NCBI GenBank assembly: GCA_009741485.1
Contig: CM019217.1
Location: forward strand, 31,534,061-31,598,060
Origin: Malurus cyaneus samueli
Taxonomy: Eukaryota > Chordata > Aves > Passeriformes > Maluridae
Length of the DNA: 64,000 bases
Reading direction: 5' to 3'
Shown: positions 12,990 through 25,385 of the stretch, in pieces
Position numbering within the stretch: the first letter of the stretch is position 1
How the letters are laid out: each line of letters opens with the position of its first letter
The notes under the pieces: generated by a model
Told to the model about the DNA's origin: nothing
Databases searched by the model: none
The model's input: only the letters and a program-made list of their open reading frames with translations
Translations under genes and position numbers: made by a program

Positions 12990-13700
12990 CAAGGAGGAAC
13001 ACTTGACACTAGCAAACGGGTTTAGTGTCCTCCAAATCGAGGATGAGGTGTTGAGGGCTTCCAGTATGGCAAGTGAGTCACCAGACCTGAGCCACACAGG
13101 ATCACCTGGAAGAAGCAGTGGTGACTCCCTTCTGCAGGGGACAGAGACACCCATCTGCAGACCTCACCAGCTCTCCATGAAGTTTGTTGCCTGCCAGGGG
13201 CTTGAATCAGAGATGTCATGGAAAGACTGCCAAGGCTCATCAACACATCTGACTATTATTCCCTGCTGGTCTTTCACGTGAGGAAAATTGAAAACAATCA
13301 AACTGATTTCAGAGTTCTGCAGACCTCAGTCAAGAAGAGTCTGGGTGCCCAGGTAGTTTTCTCCTTAGTATTGCCAGTTAGGGTAAATGACAAGAGAAGA
13401 ATTAAATAGACTTACCAAGTAAACAACTGGGTACATAATTGGTATTGTCAAGGGGTGTTGACATAATTTCTGTAACCATGGGACCTCCTTTGCTGAGATT
13501 GACAGCAGGGCTTAGAGAGGTGGGATCCACCTCACTGAGTTCAGCATATGTGTTTTTGTCAGTGCAATGGCCAATCTGGGAAAGCAAGCTTTGCACTAGG
13601 AAAGGTGGGGGGAGGGGACAGCTGACCACCCAAGCAGCAACAGGAGGCTTAAAAGGAGATAGCTCCAGCACATACAAGCAGCCAAAGGTATAACTACAGG
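12990..13700 (+). pseudogene. CR1 ORF1 remnant with GDSL-type esterase domain
   Basis: CR1 ORF1 encodes a nucleic-acid-binding protein with an esterase of the SGNH/GDSL class. Here the frame starting near 13003 contains SGDSLLQGTETPICRPHQ, which keeps the GDS block with the nucleophile serine. After a frameshift near 13215, the next frame gives ERLPRLINTSDYY, then LLVFHV and GAQVVFSLVLPV, the conserved strands that follow in the family. The catalytic-block region after LLVFHV (normally GTND) is replaced by unrelated residues, so the enzyme would be dead even without the frameshifts. A further remnant (GWDPPH, in place of the family's GxDGIHL histidine block) is visible near 13520. This is a fossil with no independent function. 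Confidence 0.75.
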
Positions 13701-13769
13701 ACAGGACATTGGGGCATCCCTTTGCACCCTGCCTGGGATATTGACACAGTCAAACACCTCTATAAAGTG

Positions 13770-14915
13770 CCTTTATACCAATGCATGCACTATGGGAAAC
13801 ATAGGAGGCACTGGAGATCTGCGTGCAGTCACAGGGCTTTGACCTCATCGCAATTACAGAAATGTGGTGAGGTAGCTCACATGAATGGAACGTTGTCATT
13901 CAAAGACCACATGCTGTTTAGGGAAGACAGATCAGGAAGATGCAGTGGTGGGGTTGCTCTCTACATGAGGCAACACTTGGAATGTCCTGAGATCTGTTTT
14001 GGAATGAATGATGAGCACGTTGAGGGCTCTGTTTTAGAATAAAAGAGCAGACTAGTGAGGGTGACCATGTGATGGGTGTTTGCTACAGGCCACCTGATAG
14101 GGATGAGGAATGGGTGAGAACTTCTACAGGCAGCTTGAAGTAGCCTGGCAGCCACTGACTCTGATTCTTATAGCAGACTTTAACTACCCTAATATATACT
14201 GGAAAAACAACTCAGCAAACCACAAACAGCCCAGGAGGTTCCTGAAGAAAACTACTTGACACAGCTGGTGGAGAGTCCAAGGAATGGTGTGCTGCTCAAC
14301 CTCATTATAACAAGCAGGAAAGACCTTGTTGAAGGTGCAAAGGTTGAGGGCAGCCTTGTCTTTAGTCACCACGAGATGATGAAGCTCACTATCTGATGAG
14401 GAAGAAGCAGTGCAGCAAGTAAAATTCCAGCCACAGACTTCAAGAGAGCTAAATTTAGCCTCCTCGGGGATCTTCTTGGAAGAATTCTGTGGGAATGTGC
14501 CCTGCAGGGAAAAGGGATCAAAGAGAGCTGGTTGATATTAAAGGATCAGCTTCCCCAGCCTCAAGAACAACGCAAGTAATAGTAAGCAAGTAATAAAGCA
14601 AAGAGGGCAAGAGATCTGCATGGATGAACAAGGAACTCCTGTCATTGCTTAAGTCTAAGCAGGAAATACAGAGATGGAAGCAGGGTCAGGCCACTTGGAA
14701 AGAATATAGAGAGATTGTCCGAGTAAGCAGAAATGAGACTAGCAAGGCCCATCTGGAAATATATCTGGGCAAGGATGCTGGGGACAACAGGAAGGGCTTC
14801 TTTGATTACATCAACAACAAAAGGATAATGTGAGCTCATTACTAAATGGAGCGAGGACCTTGGTAACAGGGGATGTAGAGTTACAGAATGACTTCTTTGG
14901 ATCATCCATCTTGTC
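13770..14915 (+). pseudogene. CR1 ORF2 remnant: endonuclease and linker
   Basis: ORF2 of CR1 encodes an AP-type endonuclease followed by a reverse transcriptase. Visible pieces in order are TNACTMGN near 13780, then FDLIAITEMW at about 13837 (corresponding to the family's ITETWWD active-site block, with the last tryptophan turned into a stop). Next comes LFREDRSGRCSGGVALYMRQ at about 13916, then GVCYRPPD near 14076, a degraded ADFNYPNI segment near 14176 and LLNLIITSRKDLVEG near 14295. The frame at 14624-14833 gives MNKELLSLLKSKQEIQRWKQ and FFDYINNKRIM, the linker before the RT. Several frame changes and in-frame stops make it non-functional. The RT domain itself is missing. Confidence 0.85.
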
Positions 14916-14920
14916 TCAGA

Positions 14921-16654
14921 AATTATAAGGTTTACTTGTCATTGTTTAAGCTTTATGTGGAATTTCAGATTCCCTCTTTCATAAAAGAATCAAAGACTGG
15001 AATGCACCTACACATCTGCTCAACTTCAGGACTTTCATACAACTGAGTATGCAACTTTACAATTACTGTAATAATATAGTTTTCCTTTATGCATGTGTTT
15101 CATATTGCAGCTGTAGAGATTTTATGTCATTTGCTTTATACAGGTACCAAATTTTTGTTTGTTTTTTATCACTATTTTCAGCATCAGTGCATATGGGATT
15201 TACTTATCTTCTTTTGAGCCTTTTAGTGAACAGCATTTCAGACATGGTTTCCCCATGCTTATGGCTTAATGTAATGAACTGCAATTCCTTCCTTACTGTG
15301 TTTTATTTTTCTGGTCACAATCTGAAAATATATTTTGAGTTTCTAAAGAGATCTGAAGATGTAAAATATATGGAAATTTCAAATCACATTTGATGATTAC
15401 AAAAAATAAAAAATGTCATTCTTCTTCAGGACTTTGGAAGGAGGCCCTCTAGCGAAAAAACCTGTACCTCAGAGTTCAAAGCAGTTGGCATCTAAATAAA
15501 AATATACCTCCATATACGCCCTCTAAAATGAGCTTGTCCTGCAGCAAGGCATGGTATCTGGATGGAATTATATAATGCCCAGAGTTTCTCAAATGGCTTG
15601 GTCCGTATATCATGCAGTCACATTTTCATAGCTCCACATTTTCTGGGGAAGAATTAATTTTATTTACAACAGAAAACATCCCTTTTGGGATGCTAACAAT
15701 AGTACCAGCTTCCAGAGCTTTTCTGTTTCCAGGCATCATGCTCCATTGATATTTCAGAACACATCTACATTACAAGGCCAATTCTAGCACAGCCATCCTG
15801 GCATAGCTCCTGTTAGAGATGCAGCATAGGCTGACAGGAGAACCTTTTCAGCTGTCATAGCAACACTACCTACCCTGCATAACATAACCTAAAATGGCAA
15901 AAGCACTTCTGTATCAGCATGGCTGTGACAGACACCAGGGGGATGTTAAAACACTGTGTTTGCTGAATACCCCGATATAATGCACAATATCCTATCTTTC
16001 TGTGGGGTGATTCTTTAACATCATAATTCAGAACATTATTAATCAGTGCTGCAAAATATAGTCCTTATCAGAGAATCACAAATGGTTGATACTGAAAGGG
16101 CTTCTGAAAGTTATTTTGTCACTTATGTCAGGTGTTAACTTCGGTCAGAAAGGGACAGGCTCCTGTCTGGATCACAGGCCGGAAATTAGACCTTTGAAAC
16201 TAAATGAATGAATAATAGTCAGATGGAAATGTCAGCTAAAGGAATGAACTAAACAGACTTTGTCCATCTATAAGTTCCCCCTTACGGAAAGCAGATACAA
16301 AGAGATGTTTTTTACACATAGAGCTGGCTTTCAGGAGGGCAGATTTGGTGCCATGGGGAAAGCATAAGCTGCTGTCTGCCCTGCATACTCCTGCCACCAG
16401 AAAGAAAATGGAACAGATTGAGATTTTGCATAGACTTGAGAAGTGGAAAACAATTCACATTGCTTCTGCAGTCACAAGGATATGGTTTCCTATCTGAGGC
16501 TTTCAGAAGGCTGCAAACAACTAGCAAGCGAGGTAAAAGTAGTGTGTCAAGTCTCAGAGTGTGAGGTCTAGAGAAATATGTGCAAACACCTTGTAAAAGA
16601 AACAAAAGTTTCAGCTGTCCTGTCCACGGTGTGTTGACTTGGTAGGTATGGAAT
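14921..16654. other. non-CR1 sequence between two CR1 fragments
   Basis: About 1.7 kb separates the CR1 5'/middle fragment from a CR1 3' end on the same strand. No reverse-transcriptase motif (such as a YADD-type box) was found in its frames, and the first part is AT-rich. The frame at 15049-15393 (114 codons) is hydrophobic but typical of translated T-rich DNA. The part at about 15740-15945 may be an ancient DNA transposon and is listed separately. Confidence 0.5.
15740..15945. mobile_element. possible ancient DNA-transposon fragment
   Basis: The phrases ACATCTACATTACAAGGCC, GCTGACAGGAGAACCTTTTC and AAATGGCAAAAGCACTTCTG, in this order and spacing, resemble an old non-autonomous DNA-transposon family that I recall from turtle, crocodile and bird genomes, in which elements start and end with phrases like TCTACACTACA. 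The match is from memory and the family name is not certain. The right end is unclear. Confidence 0.3.
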
Positions 16655-17055
16655 CGTTCTCTATTTATAATATCCAGACTGTGAAGAGAAGACTGGGTGG
16701 AGACCTCATTGTGGTCTTCAACATCCTCACAAGGGGAATCAGAGAGTCAGGTATTGATCTCTTCACCCTTGTTACCAGTGACTCAAGGAAATGGCACAAA
16801 GCTGAGTTAGGGAAGCTTTAGTAAAAGGAAGGTTCAGGTAAAGGCTCTTCACCCAGAGGGTGGCTGGGCATTGGAGAAAGGTCTCCAGAGAAATAGTCAC
16901 AGCATCAAACCTGACAGTATTCAAGAAGTTCAATATTTGGACAATACTCTCAGGCACGTGATGTCACTTGGAGATGATCCTGTGAAGGGCTGGTAGCTGG
17001 ACTTGATGATCTCAATGGCTCCCTTCCAACTCAGCAAAATCTATGATTCTATGAT
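16655..17055 (+). mobile_element. CR1 LINE 3' end
   Basis: The sequence follows the CR1 3' region in order: AGACTGGGTGGAGACCTCAT at about 16690, a run corresponding to the segment before the ORF2 stop, TTCACCCAGAGGGTGGCTGG near 16848, TGGACTTGATGATCTCAATG near 16999 and TCCCTTCCAACTC near 17019. It ends in CTATGATTCTATGA at 17041-17054, which are the terminal repeat units of CR1. It is 5'-truncated, as usual for CR1. It is in the same orientation as the fragment ending near 14920 and holds the part that fragment lacks, so both could derive from a single element. Two independent insertions are equally possible. Confidence 0.88.
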
Positions 17056-20000
17056 ATCCTTACAATTATGTAAATTGTGGCCACATTTGCCTGAGCCTTA
17101 TGTGCAAAAGTCTAAATAGGTAAGAATGTTGAAGAAAAAGTAACTCAAACAATGCCAAAATCAGCTGGATAATTTTTTTTAACCTGTCACTAAGCCCTTT
17201 GTTAAATAATATTGTTTTCACAGTTCTGAAAGTAACACTGAAGCAGAAACTTTTTCTGTAAAGTATTTAATTTCTAAAATGTAGAAATATTTTGCAACCA
17301 CACTACCTGATGTGTAGTGTGCATTGACAAAGACATATTTCTTGTTACTAGATTTGGGATTGTGTAATCCTGAAAATTTCTGAAGCTATAAGCATTTGCT
17401 TATGGAGACTATTTTAAACTTTTTTTCACAAAAAGAGACTAATTAAGTTGTCTTTCTAGCAATGCAGGAAGTTACTAACCATGCACAGAGAACCTTCAGC
17501 TTCACAAAAGATGATGAAGAGAAGTTCAAAGAATATTACCCTGAAGAGTTAAAGAAGTTCAGAGCCAATCAGGATGGAGTAAATTAAATGATGCAGCTAT
17601 TAAAAAAATTTAACAGGAAAGAAGGTAAAAAATCCTAACAAAATATTGATATGTACCTTAAATTACACAGGTTAGATAGATGATTCTTATATTTGTAATA
17701 TTTAGACAAAGTGCTGTTGGAGGGATTAAAATGAATTATGTATTTTTTTGGATATTTGATATGTTTGGTTTTTTTTATTGTTTTACATATTAGTCTGCTC
17801 AATAATGCCTATGCTACCAGCTGGTATTTGAAGAGAGCAAGAAGGTTCTCTTTCAGAGAAGTAAAGGGGCATTTAAAATATGGCTTTTGATCACTGTAGT
17901 TCTGAAGAGTGTGTCAGGCCTAAACTAGCAAACCAGAGGTAAAGAGAAGCCTGTTCATAAAGGTCATTATTTCTCAGTCACTGCAGAAGCCAGTTCACTT
18001 AATTTTTTTACTGATGGGAGTTGCATCATAATACAGATTTATACGGTGTGGAATGTGCTTTGTTTTGGATTGTAAAAGAAGATTGAACTGATCTTGCTAA
18101 CAGGGGGCCAACGGTTCTAGGAAATTATCCAACCTCCTGAGGAATATTTTGGCAGCAGTCTTAATTGGAATTGTGGTCTCAGCACTGTCATTGTATAGCT
18201 CTGTTTTAGCAGTGATTTCTTTTTTTCTTTTTTGTTGCTCTGCCACATTTGATGCTTTTTCAGTCCTATTCCACACAGAGATCATCCAGAAACTTGCTGT
18301 ACCAGGGATTGCTTGATGTAGCCCTTATTGCATGTTATATGCTGAACAAGGGAGGGCTTTGCCGGAGTGAGATATGAGATGTTGCTTTCTGAAACTTCAA
18401 TCTATTTTGTCTTCCATTTGGATGCAACATCCAAGGTAATTTAGTTTTACATTGTAATTTAAATATGCCTCTTGTTTTTGGAGAAAAATCAGTGGCATAT
18501 GGTAATTTTGCACTGTAGAAGCATTCTTAATGATTAATGTTGCATTAAATTTTAAGGATTATTTTTTTACAGAAAAAATGCATAGCATTTTTCTCTGTTG
18601 TCCCTCTTTCTGTTGGATACGATTCAGGGATTAAATCTGCACAACATGTATTTTTGGTGTCTCCTCTGCTATGTAAGAAAGAAAATAGTACAGCACTGTA
18701 ATAAAATACAGTATTGATAGCCTCCACCAAATCTTATGCTTTTATTTCATACTACATAATTTATTAATTGATTTTCTAGACTTAAGAGGATATGTTAAGT
18801 TCCTTCAGCTTTCAAGAACATAATGCTTCACCCAGCTGTCTTGTTCTCATAGCTGGCAGGACACTGAACACCTCTCTAAGTAACAATTTTAAAAGAAAAA
18901 TGAAGGGAAGGATAAACTGGAAGAGAAAAGCTACTTTTAAAATGTCATGACTTATAAACAAATTCACTAACATTCATTCACACTTTGCATCAGGGAAGAA
19001 TTTTGATTCTTTTGGGATTGTATTTCAGGAAAATATTTTCTCTGTTTAAACAAACAATGAAGTAATCCTGTGCCAAATTCACATACAAAGGTAGCATTTT
19101 TAGTAAATTCAGCATAAGATTACTGCTGATGAAAATGCAAGTGTTCTATTTTATATTTACATGATGTCTAGGACTTTTAATTGAACTAACCCATTTTTCC
19201 AGGATATGTGTTGGACCCTATATCCATGTTTATATAGATCTCACAGAGCTTCCAGTTATATTCTTGACAGCTTAATCAAGTTACCTACATGTAATTGCAA
19301 GGTCTCAGACTGAGGATGCTGCAGTCATGTCTAATGCAACATAATTAACATTTATTCTGTTCTCTCGATCATTGTGTGACAGAGGTACATCCCAGCTTAG
19401 CCTGGAGTTTGACTTCCCAGCAGAGAAAACTCTGGGTAATCAGCTACAAAATGCTGATATATACACTGAGTACCACTCAGGGACTATTCAGCCAGCCTAC
19501 ATCTACATGCCCAAAGAGGTTGGTCTTGTCGTCTCACATAATTCCATAAGTAAGGCAATGTGATTTGGTGTGAGTCACAAAATCCCGGTCCGATTGTTTG
19601 ACAGTGCCAATGTCTGATGAGAGGGGGCTCTAGTCATGCTAAGCCACCTTCTGTGCTTCAAGCCTGGCCAGCTCCCTCCCTGTCACATCTGCTCTCCAGT
19701 GGTTCCCAGAGAGTGTGACTGACACACAGACACTCATCAGTAGGGGCTGCCTCTGAACACATCTATCCATTGCAGGCAAACAGTGTGTAAAGGGGCACAA
19801 ACTACAATGATCAATATCAGGTGGATAGTCTTTCTTTGAGATACAATTGTCATCAAGCACCTTTTTCTGACATTCTTTGCTCATTTTTCATCTTTGATGT
19901 CTACATATTTACGCACCCATTTCTATGCAATTACTCTATTATTTATAGAGTATGTCCAATGCAGATACTGTTTAGACTGTGCCAAATAGAAAGCCTTACC

Positions 20001-23000
20001 TAGCGAATAGGTTCAAATAGGTTCAAATATTCTAAAATTACTTTCCAGAATGGAAACCAAATGCTTGTGCAACAAAAAAACAAACCAAGGTAATATGAAT
20101 TCATGAGAAACAGAAGATATTTATGATGAATTTTTAACGAATGACGACTCATCCATAGATTAATTAAGAAAAATTATTCTGAATAAGAAACAAATGTGTG
20201 AAAATGGCAATCTGTTCCTGGACAAATCTAAGGCAGAAAGGAGCAGGCCAGTTAGTTAATTAAATCACTTGTTATATATAATTCATTAAGTGGGCCTTTT
20301 TTTTAAAAAAAATCTAAGGGTGTTTAAGGAGCATGATTACAAACAATATCTCTTTCTTTGGTGGACCCCTCAATCTCATTTACAACCAAGGCTAACTAGT
20401 GTTAGGTAGGCAGAAATTATTTTGTTACCCTGTCATGGACAGATTCACATTTATATGTCTTTACAGGATAAAAATATCCTAGGACTGTTTTCAGTTTGTC
20501 CGTGCTGACATGGGAATAGGTGTTGTCCCTAGAATATATATCCTTTCCCTCACGTTCTGAAAATGGGCTCCATTTTTTTGCACTAAAATAGTGACTTTAT
20601 TATCTAGTGGGAAAAGACGTGAGATTGAAGTTTTCAGGTCTTTCAGACTGTGAAATTGGAGTGAAATGGAAAATGTTTTTGCTTTTAATTGTATACTTGT
20701 ACTAAAATACTGGAAAGAATTCAAACAACTTACAACACATATAAAAAATAATAATCCCCTAAAATAATTATATTGTTTTCTCTTCCTTCATACTTTTTTT
20801 AGTAGAGAAGAAGGGAAGGAAAATATTAGAAGAGGAATTATGAGGATTTGAATGATGTAAAATCTATTAGGGTCATAAAATTAAGTTTTTGAAAGCGGTA
20901 AGTTAATTAATTTCTTTATGGAAAAGAAACACAAGATATATTTTAGTTCAAACTTCTGAAAAGGTAAATAAATAGACCAGTCATGTCTTCATGTGCCAAG
21001 CAAATGCATGCACAGTACATTCAAATCTCCTACTGAAAGATTTATCTGACTATGTCCAGTAAGCAGATACAAATTTGGGGTGGAAGGTTAGGGACAGTTT
21101 CAGAAGCAGGAGGTACCATGGACAGGAAGCAACAAGGTATAATATTAACAAAAATATTATTTACATTTCTTTTTAAAAAATTCTTATATTTAAGGGCCTG
21201 TTGTGAATTATCTGGCTCTTGAACAGAAACTGATAAAATATAAGTTCTTCATGAAACCCATTTTGAATGATATTTTTCATTCCTTTTGATTGCTGCTGCA
21301 GGTTCTATGGAATATATATGGACTTGAAGCAGATTTAACGTTTATTATTATCCTCTGAATTAAAATTTAAACTGTTTTGATGAATATGTTTTGTTTTTAG
21401 ATGATCATAGCTGTAATTTTACTAAGAAATTTTGATGTCTGATATGCTAAAATGATTTCAGAAGCTGTGAGGTTTATTCTGTGTTATGTGTGTTACGTTA
21501 CAATGGTTTTTTTGTGGAAATAGGTAGTCTCTCTCATAGGATGGTTTTTTAATGAGAAGAGGCAATTTGGATGTAACGTGGCAGCAGAATGTAAATTGTC
21601 TGAATACATTGCAAAAAACATAATTTGTGGCTGTAAGCAAGTCTGGTAAAAGTTTATCAATGGAATGTAAAGGGGCTATACACTACAAATGGAATATGAT
21701 AAAATAATTAACTAAGGGCCAGGGAATTCCAGCCCCTCGTGAGGTCTGGATAACTGCATTTTGGCAATGATTTCTGCTTTCGCCCAACCAATATAAAAAT
21801 GTTACAGCTCATCTAACACATTGGAACTTACAAAAACTTAGAGGTGTAACAAGTGGGGTAACTCAAATATTTTAGTAAATTACATTGAGCAATGAAGGGA
21901 AAGTCTTTGTATTTTTCTTTTTATTTTTAATGAGTGGTAGCATTTTCTAACAGGAGGATTGATATTTATTCCAGATATATTTTTTCCTCAATGTTTCTTC
22001 TTGTATCTCATTACTGAAGGTTTGGCATCCTTCCTGAGATTAACGCAGTTGAAACTCAGAAGTAGATCACTGCAATTTATTAATGTGTCTGACTGTTATT
22101 TTGTGTCTTTCTTTCTTCCTTGAGGTTTGTATTTAAATTCAGGTGCAGCTATCACTCAAATGAAGTGCTAAGATCCAGTTTGTCCTCACAGCCTTTTCCA
22201 GAGAGATTTAGACTCTCCCTTTGTGGGCTGAAAATTGGTCAAACCATTCCAAACCATTGGAATACTGGAATATAACACAACATCCTCAAAAAGGTCATGT
22301 TGGCATTCAGCAGCCTTGGAGAACAAGCGAGCACATCAAACTTTCCCCAGGGATTTTGGCAGTTTTTGCTTGCTGTCCTGATTCAGATGTGTGTTTGCTC
22401 TTGAAGCTCAATATTAATTGTTCAAAGAAAGCTTGCATTGGACATGGAGGCCACAACTTATGTGGAGGTTAAATGACTTTGAAGATCTTATAAGATATGA
22501 TCCTTTGACAACTATAAAACCCTTATACTTGTAAAATCTCTGGAAAGAGAGTAGCTAAGTTGTAATATCTGAAATTACAGAGGTGCAGAAGTAATGTAAA
22601 AAGTGTCTTATTAGACTTTTTAATTACAGTGTGCTTGTGGAATGCTTGAGTGCAGAGATCAGAGATGAATCAGCTCTAGAGCTGAAATGAGGGTCTTTGT
22701 GGCAAATGTTTGGCCTTGCTGCTGCTTCTTTTTGGCTTTTGTGGCAATTTAAAGGAGTATGTCCAAATGCAGATAATACAGAGGCAATACAGAGGTGGCA
22801 AAAAAGACACATCTCCATATTTTTCCTCTATTTCCCTTGAGAAGAAACATAGGTATTTTACAAGTGGATTTGTCAACTTGTGAAGATTGTTTTCGTCTCC
22901 CTCCTGATATGTGCATTTTTGCAGTGATGTTTTATTCTGATCGTAGCAGCCATGTAACTAAAACACTACTAGGAAGTGAAAAATCCTTTAGGATAATAAT

Positions 23001-25170
23001 TCTAGTTCCTTTACCACTCTACTTCATTGGTAAAGTAATGGTGTACACAAGAATTCACCAGTATGTGAATTTCCTTACCTAAGGGGTACAAAGCTCTAGT
23101 GTGCCAAAAGCTTTTAAAAGTAGAATTGACATTCATATACATGATGACCAGTAAAAATAACATAGACTTCCTTCAACTCTTGCGCTTATTTTAGTTAAAA
23201 AATTAAGAAAATATTACTACAAAAACATGTGAAGAAGTGATATTTTTTTTCCCTAGACTTTACTTGATCTCCTAAGTTTTCTTTAAGATATTGAAAAGCA
23301 GACTGATAGACAATTAATGCTGCAACATAATCATCTTTGACATAACTCTGGTGTAATATTCATTGGAGGGATACATATTATTTCCTTACAAAAGTAATTA
23401 TTGCAGATATTAACAAGCTATATTCCACAGACTAAAGCTTTATTTCCTCAGAAGTTCATTACACAGTTTCCATTCAAGAAAAATGTATATTCAGAAAATG
23501 TATATTGAATTTATAAAATGATCTATTGTTATATTTAAAAATTTGCCTAATTATCTGAGTCCTTTCTTAAAAAAATTAACAGAAAGAGTTGCCCTTGATT
23601 TATTAAAGACAGATTCATGAAATGCACAAAAATGAATGTAATTTTTCTATGCTTTTGCAACATTTCTTATTTATAAATACTACAATTTTGGTCATTCTTT
23701 TTTTTCTGATCAGTATAGATTAAATAGTAATGTAAGTGTTTATCAAAAAAGCAGTAGTTCCAAGGGTAGCGGTCATGTATTTTGAAGTCACAGAACTAAT
23801 GGTTTTTTTGCTTATTGCAAAAAGTGTCATGAATATCTGTTTTAAACACTTTTTCTAATTTTGATCATAATTTACATAAGTAAGGGTTTTACTATTTCCT
23901 ATGAAGAGCCATTTCTGGGCTACTTAGATGTCTTCCTTCTTTCCTATGCTGTTTTTGTGAGTTTAGTTTCCTTTTATGAGCAGGTGATGATACAAATTTC
24001 TATAGCATTTACTTTTTACCTTTTTGTGGCCGTATGAACTTTCTTTAGTAAAAGACATTAAAGTTCCCATAGACTACAGCAGAGTATCTTTAATATAAAC
24101 CAAACACTTTTAATTGGCTGATCATCTGTACAGATTTTATCTGCTGTTGCTGGGAAATGACTACAAATGGAATCTAAGCGAATTTATTTCTTCCTCTTAT
24201 CTTTAAGTTCAAGTATAAGAAAAGGACCTACATGTTTGTACCAAGCCCTAAATGGCTATGAAACTGGTTGTGTTCAAGATTACTCATTGAAATATATACT
24301 TTAAGCTGTGCTGAGGTATGAATCAAAATTCTCAGAAATCTGAAAATCAGAAAGGTTAGTAATAATAAAATAATTGTCATTGCCATTACTCAAAAGCAAT
24401 TTTTTTCATTGAGACGCAGACAGATGTGTGCATCTGCATTTTTGTGTGTAAACTTACAAGTAAAAATTACTGCCTAAAATTAGGAATTAGACACAGTTAA
24501 CAGCCTGAAAAGTATATCAAATTTATCAGATTAAATCAAATATATATCTTAAATATAAATATCTTCAAAAAGAAGGGAAGGGCAGAAGAATTTGTTTAAT
24601 GAAATAAAAAGGCCTTCAGTTGACTATCTGAAAATTATATTGGTCTCATTTTAAATATTTTTAAATACACCTTCAAAAGTCTATTACAAGGTCCATTTTT
24701 TATTTGATAAAAATATCAGCCACCACTTATTTCCTTTTTTTTTTTTTTTCTAAGAGCTTTCAGAGATCTCAAGTCAAAGTTTACATAAAACTATACTGAA
24801 CATTGAAAATATATTTGAAGGAATTTGTCTCTGTAAAATCTTTTTTATCTTGAGTGTTTTTACTGAATTTACTGGGGTTCTATTTTGTTATCTTATTTGT
24901 TAGCTTGTTTATTTCTTCTGTTTTGTGTTATTCTTGATCACTATTTTGGGGGAAAATATTCACCAGAAATATGTTCTCTTATTAGAAATTTTAGTTGAAA
25001 ATCATGAATTCATACGGGAGGTGTTCATAACTGCATTTCAAATTTCTTAATGTATTACAGTTGCATTTAATCTTTTCCAGTTTTTAAAGTAATTTATTTC
25101 TTCAACTTTTTCTTGAAGTTGAGGTGTAAGCAGAGCACCTACCCTGAAAGAAGCACAGTTCTTGGACACA
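17056..25170. other. AT-rich non-coding DNA with one candidate exon
   Basis: Except for the candidate exon at 17460-17578, no gene, RNA or repeat family was recognised in these 8 kb. A frame at 19372-19563 (63 codons) has a fairly normal amino-acid mix and possible splice signals at its edges, but no recognised homology. Small direct repeats (AGGTTCAAAT twice near 20008, AAAATGTATATT twice near 23480) are slippage-type. The stretch at 19570-19810 is less AT-rich but unidentified. Confidence 0.5.
17460..17578 (+). CDS. candidate coding exon, protein not recognised
   Basis: A reading frame beginning at ATG 17462 gives 41 residues before a stop at 17585-17587. It includes TFSFTKDDEEKFKEYYPEEL followed by KKFRANQDG, a charged, helix-like composition quite unlike the poly-hydrophobic or poly-lysine peptides that random AT-rich DNA here produces. 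A pyrimidine-containing acceptor (TTGTCTTTCTAG) ends just before position 17460. A possible donor (GGA followed by GTAAAT) lies at 17578/17579, before the stop. The exon would be 119 bp, entering in phase 1 and leaving in phase 0. I do not recognise the protein and found no compatible neighbouring exon. Alternatives are a fragment of a processed pseudogene, an alternative or terminal exon of a gene outside the window, or chance. Confidence 0.3.

Positions 25171-25385
<215 letters not shown>

Larger units (their letters stand above)
12745..14920 (+). mobile_element. CR1 LINE, 5' and middle part, degraded
   Basis: Translation of the plus strand gives, in the order expected for CR1, pieces of ORF1 and then the first half of ORF2, spread over several frames with stops. 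ORF1 remnants run from about 12850 to 13700 and ORF2 remnants from about 13770 to 14915; both are listed separately. The match ends abruptly near 14915, just after the peptide corresponding to the start of the reverse-transcriptase region; no RT motifs follow. The copy is therefore dead and lacks most of ORF2. Its left border is uncertain because the N-terminal part of ORF1 is poorly conserved. A CR1 3' end in the same orientation starts 1.7 kb downstream and may once have belonged to it. Confidence 0.85.

Noticed and set aside
15049..15393. Hydrophobic 114-codon frame that might be a membrane protein
   Set aside because: Hydrophobicity follows from T-rich codons; no conserved pattern.
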